From JAAFIW01 sp031414805 (GTDB taxonomy: Bacteria > Pseudomonadota > Gammaproteobacteria > Burkholderiales > Burkholderiaceae_C): 64,000 nt of DNA. Location: assembly GCA_031414805.1 (NCBI GenBank), contig JANOQJ010000073.1:1-64000 (forward strand), given 5' to 3'. This document shows positions 41,837 to 49,745 of this stretch, piece by piece (position 1 is the first letter of the stretch; each line of letters opens with the position of its first letter). Below the pieces are notes generated by a model, which was not told the origin of the DNA, searched no databases, and was given only the letters and a program-made list of their open reading frames with translations. The position numbers and the translations under genes are program-made.

Positions 41837-42445
41837 GTGGTGGTACCCGTCTTTCATTTGCTGGCAGGCCCGAATGGCGCTGGCAAATCCACGCTGTACC
41901 GCGCGTTGGTCGACGATCAAATCATTGGTGCCGACCTGGTGTTTGTAAATGCCGACATTTATGAACGAGACCATCTGCAACACATCAGCGACCCTGAGCA
42001 ACGCTCCGAAGCGGCGCGGCACTGGGCCGATGCGCAGCGCGCTGACAAGCTGGTCAAAGGCGAGTCATTCGTTAGCGAAACGGTTTTTTCCCACGAATCC
42101 AAGCTGGCGCTGATTGAAGAGGCGGTTGCCAGCGGTTTTGCCGTTGCGCTGTATGTGGTGGCGTTAGACGACCCGCAGCGCTTGCTGGCCCGGGTCAAAC
42201 AGCGGGTGAAAGAGGGTGGTCATGACGTGCCCCCCGAGCGCATCCTGGCTCGCTACCCGCGCACGATGGCTAATTTGCGCATGGCGGTGGATTTGGCCAC
42301 TGCAGCCTATTTGTTTGAAGCGCGGGAGATTGAAGACGGCGGGCCGCAGTTGGTGGCGGTTCACGAAGGCGGGCAGACGCAAGTGGTGATGGAGCCGCTG
42401 CCGCAGTGGGCGCGGCGGATGGTGCGCGCAGCAGGTACGGGTTAA
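41837..42445 (+). CDS. Zeta-toxin-family kinase
   Basis: A 202-residue P-loop protein. Walker A LLAGPNGAGKSTLYRAL lies at residues 8-24, followed by VNADIYERDHLQ with the conserved Asp, SFVSETVFSHESKLALIEEA, and RILARYPRTMANLRMAVDLA. Zeta toxins phosphorylate UDP-N-acetylglucosamine; short chromosomal relatives like this one are coupled to RHH or other antitoxins. Start codon is GTG directly abutting the antitoxin stop, suggesting translational coupling. Confidence 0.82.
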   Translation: MVVPVFHLLAGPNGAGKSTLYRALVDDQIIGADLVFVNADIYERDHLQHISDPEQRSEAARHWADAQRADKLVKGESFVSETVFSHESKLALIEEAVASGFAVALYVVALDDPQRLLARVKQRVKEGGHDVPPERILARYPRTMANLRMAVDLATAAYLFEAREIEDGGPQLVAVHEGGQTQVVMEPLPQWARRMVRAAGTG

Positions 42446-42478
42446 TCTTGATTGTTGGGCCTTCGGCGCACTCAACAG

Positions 42479-42739
42479 CTACGGGGTTTTCCAAAGGTTC
42501 CACTTGAGTCGATCTGGATCACGACCGCCTTGCGCGTAGTAAACAACCATACGGATCACATACAAATAGTTTTTGCTAGTGTTGTGACCGACCGTGTTGT
42601 TAGCTAAAACCAGCGCTTCGAAAACGGTCTCAGCCCTCTGGTTTTGAAAATCTTCTACGCAGTGCAAACCAATTCTCGCGAAGTCTTTAGCAAACGTTTT
42701 GCCAATTCCAGGAATGATCGTGATGGCGGTCTTAGACAT
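42479..42739 (-). CDS. Cdd1-like helix-hairpin-helix protein
   Basis: An 86-residue protein. The family pattern of the 'pathogenicity locus' Cdd1 group is clear: TIIPGIGKTFAKDFARIGLH (helix-hairpin-helix), VEDFQNQRAETVFEAL, then NYLYVIRMVVYYAQGGRDPD and a closing LKWNLWK. The HhH motif suggests DNA binding, but no role is known. The gene lies just behind pepP, with its start at 42739 inside the last codons region of the pepP end (20 bases before the pepP stop), so they are close or co-transcribed. Confidence 0.75.
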   Translation of the reverse strand: MSKTAITIIPGIGKTFAKDFARIGLHCVEDFQNQRAETVFEALVLANNTVGHNTSKNYLYVIRMVVYYAQGGRDPDRLKWNLWKTP

Positions 42740-42758
42740 TGCGCAACCGCAGTTTTCG

Positions 42759-44153
42759 TCACCCACGCATCAACGCCTCAATCTCCCCCGCCCCCACCGG
42801 CACCCCGCGCGAAATCAGCTCACACCCGGTAGCGTTCACGATCGCGTCGTCTTCAATCCGAATGCCGATGTTGTGAAATTGCTCGGACACCCCCGCGGCA
42901 GGGCGCACATACAAGCCCGGCTCGATGGTCAGCACCATGCCTGCCTGCAGCACACGGCTGGGGCGGTTTTTGATGACTTCGTTGGACAACGGGTCGCGCC
43001 GTTCCGTGAATTGACCTACTTCTGACGGCTCCACATAGCTGCCGCAGTCGTGAACGTCCAGCCCCAGCCAATGGCCGGTGCGGTGCATGTAGAACTGGAA
43101 ATAGGCGCGTTTTTCAATCACGTCTTGCAGGCTGCCCACTTTGTTTTTGTCCAGCAAACCCACGTCGAGCATGCCCTGGCTGAGCACCTTCACGGCCGCG
43201 TCGTGCGGGTCGGTGAAACGTGCACCGGGTTTCGTTGCGGCCACGGCGGCGTCTTGCGAGGCCAGCACGATGTCGTACAGCGCGCGCTGGGGGCCGGTGA
43301 ACTGGCCGTTGGCCGGGAAAGTGCGAGTGATGTCGCTGGCGTAGCCGTCCAGCTCGCAACCCGCATCAATCAACACCAGCTCGCCCGCGCGCACAGGCGC
43401 GGCATCGGCACGGTAGTGCAGCACGCAGGCATTCGCTCCGGCCGCCACGATGGAGCCGTAGGCCGGGTACTGCGAGCCGCCCAGGCGGAATTCGTGCAGC
43501 AGCTCGGCGTCCAGGTGAAATTCACGCACGTCTTGGCCCTCGCGGAGCATGCGGGCGCTCAGTTGCATGGCGCGGATGTGGCCACGTGCGCTGATGGCGG
43601 CGGCCCGGCGCATGGTGTCCTGCTCATGCGCGTCTTTGAACAAACGCATTTCGTCCAGCACGCTGCACAAATCGCGCTGCTGCTCGGGGCACAACGCGCC
43701 GTAGCGCACGCGGGCACGCACGGCGTTCAGCCACTGCGCCACCTGCGCTTCCAGGCCGCTGTGAATGGCAAACGGAAACCACACCGCATCGCGGTTTTCC
43801 AACAGTTTGGGCAATTGGGCATCCAGCTCACCCACGGGGTAAGCGGCGCTCACGCCCAGCGCCTCGGGTGCGGCCTGCGGCCCCAAGCGAATGCCGTCCC
43901 AGATCTCCCGCTCCATATCTTTGGGCTGGCAAAACAGCGTGGTGCCGCCGTCACCCGTGATCACCAGCCAGGCGTGGGGCTCGGCGAAGCCGGTCAGGTA
44001 ATAAAAGTAGCTGTCGTGCCGATAGATGTAGTCGCTGTCGCGGTTGCGCGGGCGCTCGGGTGCGGTGGGGATGATGGCGATGCCGTGCGGGCCGAGCTGG
44101 GCGGCCAGGTGCGCGCGGCGTTGGGTGTAGAGGGAGGTAGATGGTGTGTTCAT
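42759..44153 (-). CDS. pepP: Xaa-Pro aminopeptidase
   Basis: A 464-residue metallopeptidase that removes N-terminal residues before proline. The N-terminal domain has SDYIYRHDSYFYYLTGFAEP. The catalytic domain shows the dinuclear metal ligands in LVLIDAGCELDGYASDITRT (two Asp), HRTGHWLGLDVHDCG (His), MVLTIEPGLYV (Glu) and GIRIEDDAIVN (Glu). Length is normal. Its ATG overlaps the stop of an RHH antitoxin gene (ATGA), which in turn overlaps a PIN toxin gene, an unusual arrangement. Confidence 0.95.
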   Translation of the reverse strand: MNTPSTSLYTQRRAHLAAQLGPHGIAIIPTAPERPRNRDSDYIYRHDSYFYYLTGFAEPHAWLVITGDGGTTLFCQPKDMEREIWDGIRLGPQAAPEALGVSAAYPVGELDAQLPKLLENRDAVWFPFAIHSGLEAQVAQWLNAVRARVRYGALCPEQQRDLCSVLDEMRLFKDAHEQDTMRRAAAISARGHIRAMQLSARMLREGQDVREFHLDAELLHEFRLGGSQYPAYGSIVAAGANACVLHYRADAAPVRAGELVLIDAGCELDGYASDITRTFPANGQFTGPQRALYDIVLASQDAAVAATKPGARFTDPHDAAVKVLSQGMLDVGLLDKNKVGSLQDVIEKRAYFQFYMHRTGHWLGLDVHDCGSYVEPSEVGQFTERRDPLSNEVIKNRPSRVLQAGMVLTIEPGLYVRPAAGVSEQFHNIGIRIEDDAIVNATGCELISRGVPVGAGEIEALMRG

Positions 44154-44374
44154 GCGGCCAGTCCTTGTGCTTTGCGCAGCAATTCCAGGCCGCGCTCCAC
44201 CCGGTTGGTGCCACGCTGGGCACGAATGATGAAGCGGGTCTCGGTGTCGAATTCAACGAGTGCCTGGGTGGTCAGCTCGTCAAGCAAGCGCGCAAGGCTC
44301 ATGCCGCGCTGCTGCGCCAGGGCTTTGAGCCTGTCGTGTTTGTCGTCGGGTAGTCGCAAAGTTAAAGCGCTCAT
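44150..44374 (-). CDS. Ribbon-helix-helix antitoxin
   Basis: A 74-residue CopG/Arc-like protein: LTLRLPDDKHDRLKALAQQR, GMSLARLLDELTTQAL. The start overlaps the stop of the PIN toxin gene by ATGA, and its own stop overlaps pepP by ATGA. The antitoxin thus lies downstream of its toxin, the reverse of the usual vapBC order. Confidence 0.78.
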   Translation of the reverse strand: MSALTLRLPDDKHDRLKALAQQRGMSLARLLDELTTQALVEFDTETRFIIRAQRGTNRVERGLELLRKAQGLAA

Positions 44375-44793
44375 ATAGATAGCTCCTGAAGTAATTGCAC
44401 GGGGGTTGCCACGCGCAGCAAGGGAAATTTCAACTCGGCGGATGCAAAGTCGCGGGTGTTCCAGGTGACTATGCGTGTGCTACCGCACGCCACAGCCAGC
44501 TCCACCACATGGTTGTCTGCCTCATCTCTCAAATTAGGTCGCCAGGCGAAATAGGTTTTGACCCATTTGGCACTCGCCAAAAAAATATCCAGCAAGTCTT
44601 CGCGTTCACTGGCGTTCAGTCGGCAGCCTTCAAACAATGAACCCCGGGACAAAACATCTTCGTACTCCATGATGAGTGCCGACCCCATGGCGGGGGTCAG
44701 TTGGCCCGTGATGCACAACTGCACCACGCGTGCTGACGCACCAACACCCATACACGCGCCAACAATTACATTGGTATCCACTACAACAATCAT
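44371..44793 (-). CDS. PIN-domain toxin
   Basis: A 140-residue putative RNase. It starts IVVVDTNVIVGACMGVGASA with the first PIN Asp, contains MEYEDVLSRGSLFEG and ends with the acidic motif RDEADNHVVELAVACGSTRI and TWNTRDF. This is the COG1569-like PIN subgroup. It heads an overlapping three-gene run toxin-antitoxin-pepP. The start at 44793 is chosen over an upstream ATG in the murU spacer. Confidence 0.8.
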   Translation of the reverse strand: MIVVVDTNVIVGACMGVGASARVVQLCITGQLTPAMGSALIMEYEDVLSRGSLFEGCRLNASEREDLLDIFLASAKWVKTYFAWRPNLRDEADNHVVELAVACGSTRIVTWNTRDFASAELKFPLLRVATPVQLLQELSI

Positions 44794-44839
44794 GACCAAA
44801 TGATACCTTAAAACGACATAATGGGTATCTCTGGCGGTA

Positions 44840-45616
44840 TCAACTTGCATTCAGCTCGTCCAGCCGGTGCGGCGTGCCCACATCCGTCCAGGCCCCGTCA
44901 TACAACTGCGCGGTGATGTGGCCATCGTCCATCACAGCGCGCAAAAGCGGGGCCAGCGGGGCTTTTTCCCCTGTTGAGTTACCGGGGGGAATGCTGCAAA
45001 ACGGCGGTAAAAACAGTTCGCGGCGATACAGGGCTATGGTGGAGAAGGTGTGTTTGGGTCGCGGGTCGCCCACGGGCAGGTTCAAGGCTAAACCAGTTTC
45101 GGACAACCCAAAGTCGCCTTTTTCGTTGTGCGGCGGGTTGGGCACCAGCCAGATGTGGCCTAGCTTGCCGCTGGCGGCAAAAGCGTCGAACGCGGCTTGG
45201 GTGAAGGCGAAATCGGGCGTGAACACATCACCCGCCAGCACCCAGAACACCTCGCCCAGCAGCGGCAGCGCGCGGGCGATGCCGCCGGCGGTTTCCAGGG
45301 CACCGCCAAAGTCGCGGCCTTCGTGGGAATAGGTGATGTGAACGTTATCAATACGCTCTTTATTTGATAGCTGCTTGAGCAGTATTTGCAAGGGCGGAAT
45401 GGCGAAATGATGCTTAAACTGCCCTTCTATTTGCTCCCCCAGCCAAGCCGTGTTCACCACCACCCGGTCAAAGCCACCGCGCCCCAGCGCCTCCAGGTGC
45501 CACTGCATCAGCGGCTTGCCGCGCACCGGCAGCAGGGGTTTGGGGCAGGTGTCGGTCAACGGGCGCATGCGCTCGCCGCGACCGGCGGCCAGAATGAGCG
45601 CTTGCGCCGCCAACAC
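44840..45616 (-). CDS. murU: MurU-like sugar-1-phosphate nucleotidyltransferase
   Basis: About 258 residues. The N-terminal signature LILAAGRGERMRPLTDTCPK then KPLLPVRGKPLMQWHL is that of nucleotidyltransferases. The family of MurNAc-1-phosphate uridylyltransferase fits length and YSHEG/LETAGGI and DVGTPHRLDEL. MurU recycles cell-wall MurNAc. Between EGQFK and NVHITYSHEG an extra stretch HHFAIPPLQILLKQLSNKER is present. It is the translation of a dispersed repeat (45361-45410) and is absent from normal relatives. The start is a GTG at 45616, five bases after the speD stop. Confidence 0.8.
   Translation of the reverse strand: MLAAQALILAAGRGERMRPLTDTCPKPLLPVRGKPLMQWHLEALGRGGFDRVVVNTAWLGEQIEGQFKHHFAIPPLQILLKQLSNKERIDNVHITYSHEGRDFGGALETAGGIARALPLLGEVFWVLAGDVFTPDFAFTQAAFDAFAASGKLGHIWLVPNPPHNEKGDFGLSETGLALNLPVGDPRPKHTFSTIALYRRELFLPPFCSIPPGNSTGEKAPLAPLLRAVMDDGHITAQLYDGAWTDVGTPHRLDELNAS
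45361..45410 (+). repeat. Dispersed repeat, copy 15, inside murU
   Basis: TTTGATAGCTGCTTGAGCAG then TATTTGCAAGGGCGGAATGG. In frame on the minus strand, encoding IPPLQILLKQLSNK. Confidence 0.88.
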
Positions 45617-45621
45617 AGAAC

Positions 45622-45999
45622 TCAAGATTCCTGGCCTCGGTCCAGCGAGCGCTGCTCCGTCCACTCAGGCTGAAAGCGCTGCGTGAGCGCAAACATCAGC
45701 CCGCGCGCCTGGGCCGAGTGGTCGCCGCCGAAGTTGCACACATACACGTCCAGCGTCACCGCGCGCTGCTCGGGCCAGGTGTGAATGCACAGGTGCGACT
45801 CGGCCAGCAGCACGGTGGCAGTGATGCCGCCAGGGCCGTGCACCGTGGCGGGGAAGGTGTGAAAAAGCTGGTTCACGGCGTTCAAGCCGACAGCGTTGAC
45901 CGCCTGTAAGCACCAGTCGCCGAGCTGGGCGGCGTCGGTGAGCCAGGCGATGTCGCAGCGGCATTGGTAAAGGTCGGCGGTGAGGTGTAGGCCTTGCAT
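45622..45999 (-). CDS. speD: S-adenosylmethionine decarboxylase proenzyme, class 1B
   Basis: A 125-residue pyruvoyl enzyme of spermidine synthesis. The self-processing site is Ser68 in LLAESHLCIHTWPE, which becomes the pyruvoyl group. The tail VTLDVYVCNFGGD is also conserved. Length is normal for class 1B. murU follows after five bases, so they are probably co-transcribed. It marks the left edge of the AT-richer sugar island that starts at about 46.0 kb. Confidence 0.93.
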   Translation of the reverse strand: MQGLHLTADLYQCRCDIAWLTDAAQLGDWCLQAVNAVGLNAVNQLFHTFPATVHGPGGITATVLLAESHLCIHTWPEQRAVTLDVYVCNFGGDHSAQARGLMFALTQRFQPEWTEQRSLDRGQES

Positions 46000-46033
46000 G
46001 CAGCAATATGTATTTCAGGATTATTTCGTACGA

Positions 46034-47074
46034 CTAAGTCGTTCCATGCCGGTAGCGGCGGATCTCGCTACTCACTAAAGTTGGTTTGATCTCAAATACC
46101 AAGTTGTTGCCCAAATCGTCGTTGTCTATCAGCTCGAACGCTTTGCCAAGCAAGCCCTCGATGTTTTGTCTCACCATCAATAATGGGAACCCTAAAAATG
46201 TGGCCAGAGGATCCCAGTCGAAACATCCAAACGTACATTCACACAGCTCGCGCGAGTCCAAGGTTTTTAGAAATTGCACAACGCCCTCCAGCGGCATAGT
46301 TGAGTTGACAAATAGACCCTGAGGCAAACCACCCAGCTTTTTGTACAGCTTTTTAATCGCCAGTTCCGCATGTTCCGCATCGTAACCACATGGGTCGATT
46401 TGATCTGTGCTTACCTGCCCGGTTGCTTTCTTTATTGCATCCTCAAACCCATTAATTCTTCGCTGAGTCGCGTAATCAGTAGCTATACCGCCAATGAAGT
46501 ACAGATTATTTCGAGCTTGTGTTTCTTGCGGCTTTGCCAGCATTAATAACTCAGTTGTTAACGACTCAGCGCCCCAGTAATGGTCACTAATCACCGAGGG
46601 AGCTTTGGTACCCGGCAAGTCAATATTTAAATGGCTAACGCCGTGATGCCGACATACCTTGCTTACGGCATCTGGATTCGTAGCACCGGTAACGAATAGA
46701 TGCTCAATCTGGTAAGAGATGAGCGTTTGCGCTGTTTCCACTTCTAGTGCGGGATCACGTAGCGTGCTGACGACAATTGGACAAAGGTGTCTTTCGCGTG
46801 CCAGGCGTTCAAATGTTTGCGAGGCTGAACTGAAGAAATGATTGTCGTGATTGGGAATCATCATGCCAATCAAGCCGGATCGGCTTTTGCGCAGCCCACT
46901 GGCCTGCCGATTGACTGTGTATTTCAATTTCAACGCGGCCTGCTGCACTTTTTGCGCTGTATCTGCACTAATGCGCCGCTTTTCCCAAGTGCCACTCAAC
47001 ACAGCACTGACAGTAGCCGCCGAACTGCCTGTAAGTTTTGCTATGTCATAGATTGTCGACCGTGTTGTTGCCAT
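46034..47074 (-). CDS. LacI-family repressor of the sugar operon
   Basis: A 346-residue regulator. Residues 8-29 are the LacI-type helix-turn-helix (TIYDIAKLTGSSAATVSAVL), then the hinge-helix region (QASGLRKSRSGLIGMMIP). The C-terminal part is a periplasmic-binding-like sensor (GYDAEHAELAIKKLYKKLGG). It is divergent from the operon at 47311-57427. Two identical palindromes GCACAATCGATTGTGC, at 47263-47278 and 49641-49656, have the size and symmetry of LacI-family operators and are its likely targets. Effector is unknown. Confidence 0.9.
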   Translation of the reverse strand: MATTRSTIYDIAKLTGSSAATVSAVLSGTWEKRRISADTAQKVQQAALKLKYTVNRQASGLRKSRSGLIGMMIPNHDNHFFSSASQTFERLARERHLCPIVVSTLRDPALEVETAQTLISYQIEHLFVTGATNPDAVSKVCRHHGVSHLNIDLPGTKAPSVISDHYWGAESLTTELLMLAKPQETQARNNLYFIGGIATDYATQRRINGFEDAIKKATGQVSTDQIDPCGYDAEHAELAIKKLYKKLGGLPQGLFVNSTMPLEGVVQFLKTLDSRELCECTFGCFDWDPLATFLGFPLLMVRQNIEGLLGKAFELIDNDDLGNNLVFEIKPTLVSSEIRRYRHGTT

Positions 47075-47262
47075 GTGGATACTTTATGCCTCAATCGGTG
47101 AGCGCCATGAATTGCTTTGAACTGTGCTCAAACCGATCCTCCGTTGCATTGAGATAAACGAACCCTGACGGGTCTGCAAGCATACCTTCTGTCAATTAAA
47201 TCTGCGCCGCCTAGGATAAGCCCTAATAAAAACTTGTGATTTTTGGTTTAGATTCAGCACAA

Positions 47263-47278
47263 GCACAATCGATTGTGC
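47263..47278. promoter_or_regulatory. Palindromic operator 1 (GCACAATCGATTGTGC)
   Basis: Perfect 16-bp palindrome with a central CG, 33 bases ahead of the first binding-protein start and in the divergent spacer with the lacI-type gene. Confidence 0.8.
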
Positions 47279-47310
47279 AACCCCCTCACCGATCTAACTT
47301 TGAGAGTCAT

Positions 47311-48519
47311 ATGAAGTCAACTTCTTTGTGGAATACGCGCCCAAAGCGCGTCCGTTTTCAGATTGTCGACATTAAAGTTCCATTGTTGCTTGGTTGGGTG
47401 GCAGTTGCCTGCGCTCTGAATTCGCCCGCAATTGCTCAGAAAGCTGCATTGTCAGACAGTTTGCCGCCCATCTTTCTGGGCCAAAGTGCGGTCATGACGG
47501 GTCCGACACAGTCTCTGGGCCTGGAGGCACGCAAAGGCATCGAGGTTGCCCTGGCCGAGGTCAACCAAAAAGGCGGTATTCAGGGTCGAATGGTGTTGCT
47601 CAAATCCCTGGACGACCATGGTGATGCCTTAGTTGCTGCTACAAATGCCAAGGAACTTATCAAAGAAGCAGGCGTGGTCGGTCTGATAGGTACGGTCGGC
47701 ACGGCCCCAAGTGAGGCGATAGCCCAAATCGCCAAGGCCGAACGTATTGCCTTGATTGGCCCCTTATCAGGTTCTGACACCCTGCGCGGGGCGTCCCGGT
47801 CCAATGTCTTTCATATCCGCGCCAGCCACGGCCAAGAGGTAACACGCCTGATAGAACAAATTGCCTCCATGGGCATGAAGTCAGTCTCAGTTGTCTACCA
47901 GAACGACGCTTTTGGCATCAGTAATCTGGCTAACGTGGAGGCCACGGCCCAAAAGCTGCAACTGACTGTTGCGACGAAAGTGGTGATCGCTAGCGGAGCG
48001 CAGGCAAATAATACTGCCGTAGCTAACCTAGCCCGGAACAATGCTCCAGTCATCGTGGTACTGGCTACCTACGACGTAGCGTCTGACTTTATCAAGCAGC
48101 TGCGCGCCTCAGGAAACGCGTCCATGTTGATGACGATGTCGGTGGTGGGTGCAAAGGCTTTGAATGACCAGTTACTACATGAGGCGCGCGGTATGGGTAT
48201 GAGCCAAGTCATGCCCTACCCGTGGAGTGCCGCCACCCCGATAGTGTCGCAGTATCAACGTGCGTTGAGCAGCAATGGTTATAGCGAAAAGGACTACAAC
48301 TACAGCAGCCTAGAAGGCTATGTGGCCGCACGTGTGGCCATTGAAGCCTTGCGCAAAAGCGGCAAAGACGTAGGAAGCACCAGCTTTCAAAGCTCATTGG
48401 AAACCCTCGGCGCAGTGGACTTGGGCGGGTACACGGTGCGCTTGAATTCGCAAACACGTGACGGCTCTAATTTCATTGACATGACAGTCATCAGCGCATC
48501 CGGGCGCTTTCTGAAGTAA
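47311..48519 (+). CDS. Leu/Ile/Val-type solute-binding protein
   Basis: A 402-residue periplasmic binding protein of type I (branched-chain amino acid family). The leader ends ALNSPAIAQK. The mature body starts PIFLGQSAVMTGPTQSLGLE and has KGIEVALAEVNQKGGIQGRM, characteristic of LivK-like proteins. The start at 47311 lies after the operator; reading frames starting before it would run through the operator. It is odd that a LivK-type protein heads a sugar (RbsABC-type) operon. It may be a sensor or an accessory receptor, with no LivHMGF genes nearby. Confidence 0.8.
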   Translation: MKSTSLWNTRPKRVRFQIVDIKVPLLLGWVAVACALNSPAIAQKAALSDSLPPIFLGQSAVMTGPTQSLGLEARKGIEVALAEVNQKGGIQGRMVLLKSLDDHGDALVAATNAKELIKEAGVVGLIGTVGTAPSEAIAQIAKAERIALIGPLSGSDTLRGASRSNVFHIRASHGQEVTRLIEQIASMGMKSVSVVYQNDAFGISNLANVEATAQKLQLTVATKVVIASGAQANNTAVANLARNNAPVIVVLATYDVASDFIKQLRASGNASMLMTMSVVGAKALNDQLLHEARGMGMSQVMPYPWSAATPIVSQYQRALSSNGYSEKDYNYSSLEGYVAARVAIEALRKSGKDVGSTSFQSSLETLGAVDLGGYTVRLNSQTRDGSNFIDMTVISASGRFLK

Positions 48520-48544
48520 CTATCGAATTTGATCGGACGACACC

Positions 48545-49558
48545 ATGGCTAAATTCACCACAACGCACACAGCACTATGTTTGGCGATCAGCTGCCTGAT
48601 TGGAGTTACAGCCCATGGCCAAACAGCAGCCCCAGACATTGTGACGGTGGTCAAGCTAACTGGTATCGGCTGGTTCAATCGCATGGAGCAAGGTGTCAAG
48701 CAGTTTATGGCTATGCCTTCTTCTAATGGACGCAAGAGTATTCAGATCGGCCCTACCAAGGCAGATGCGTCACAGCAGGTTGAGATGCTGCAAGCTGCAA
48801 TAGACCAGGGGGCTAAGGCCGTCGCAGTGGTGCCACTGGATCCCCCGGCTATAGAGGCTACGCTAAAAGCGGCCATCGCTAAGGGGGTCAAGGTAGTAAC
48901 CCATGAGGCGGAAAGTCAGCGCTACACACATGTGAATCTGGAGGCGTTTCTAAACCCTGAATACGGCGCACGATTGAACGAACGTCTTGCAAAGTGTATG
49001 GGCGGCGAAGGCAAATGGACAGTGTTTGTCGGGACAATCTCCAGTCAATCGCATGTTCAGTGGGCTGACGGTGGTATTGACAATGCACGCAAGCTACACC
49101 CGAAAATGCAGCTGGTAGACCCAAAAACGGAATCAATTAATGATGCGCAACGTGCCTACGTAAAAGCCAAAGAAATATTGCGCAAGTATCCAGACATTAA
49201 AGGCTTTCAGGGCGGATCCTCAGCAGATGTATTAGGCATTGGTCGGGCCGTCCAAGAAGCCGGCCTTCAAAGTCAAACTTGTGTCTTCGGCACAGGCCTT
49301 CCGTCTGAGGCGGCCCCGTTATTGCAGACCGGCGCGATTGATGGCGTAGCGCTATGGGATCCCAAAGACGCCGGACTCGTCATGAACAGAATTGCATCGA
49401 TGCTGATCGACGGAAAACCGATTGTGGACGGTGCGGATCTTGAGGTGCCGGGCTATCGTAAAGTGCGTGTCCGCAAAGGCCCCGGAGTGGGTCTCAATGT
49501 CACGGGAGATGCATACATTGATATAGATAAAACCAACTACCAACAGTACGCTTTCTAG
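48545..49558 (+). CDS. Sugar-type solute-binding protein A (LsrB/RhaS-like)
   Basis: A 337-residue periplasmic protein of the Peripl_BP_4 class. The leader is CLAISCLIGVTAHGQ. The mature start is DIVTVVKLTGIGWFNRMEQG. Other conserved parts are IDQGAKAVAVVPLDPPAIEA, VVTHEAESQ and LQTGAIDGVALWDPKDAGLV. It is a close paralogue of the protein at 50812-51813. It begins 25 bases after the LivK-like gene. A second operator and a new promoter seem to follow it. Confidence 0.88.
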   Translation: MAKFTTTHTALCLAISCLIGVTAHGQTAAPDIVTVVKLTGIGWFNRMEQGVKQFMAMPSSNGRKSIQIGPTKADASQQVEMLQAAIDQGAKAVAVVPLDPPAIEATLKAAIAKGVKVVTHEAESQRYTHVNLEAFLNPEYGARLNERLAKCMGGEGKWTVFVGTISSQSHVQWADGGIDNARKLHPKMQLVDPKTESINDAQRAYVKAKEILRKYPDIKGFQGGSSADVLGIGRAVQEAGLQSQTCVFGTGLPSEAAPLLQTGAIDGVALWDPKDAGLVMNRIASMLIDGKPIVDGADLEVPGYRKVRVRKGPGVGLNVTGDAYIDIDKTNYQQYAF

Positions 49559-49745
49559 GTTGACGAACTACTGACTTACGATCGCCGATAGAAACCTAGG
49601 GAAACTACGGGTGCTTTCGCAAAAAGATCCGACTATAGTTGCACAATCGATTGTGCACAAAGAAGCGATTGGCGCAAGGCAAGCTCGCTAGTCAACCACT
49701 TGGACAATGTCTTTTGACCTGATTATTTGCATCGACAGCATAAGT
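49559..49745. promoter_or_regulatory. Internal regulatory spacer with operator 2
   Basis: 187 bp before the permease gene. The palindrome GCACAATCGATTGTGC at 49641-49656 is identical to operator 1; a TATAGT box lies just ahead (49633-49638), which would place the operator near a transcription start. This suggests a second LacI-controlled promoter inside the operon. Confidence 0.65.
49641..49656. promoter_or_regulatory. Palindromic operator 2 (GCACAATCGATTGTGC)
   Basis: Second exact copy of the 16-bp palindrome, here extended by T/A to 18 bp (TGCACAATCGATTGTGCA). Confidence 0.8.
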
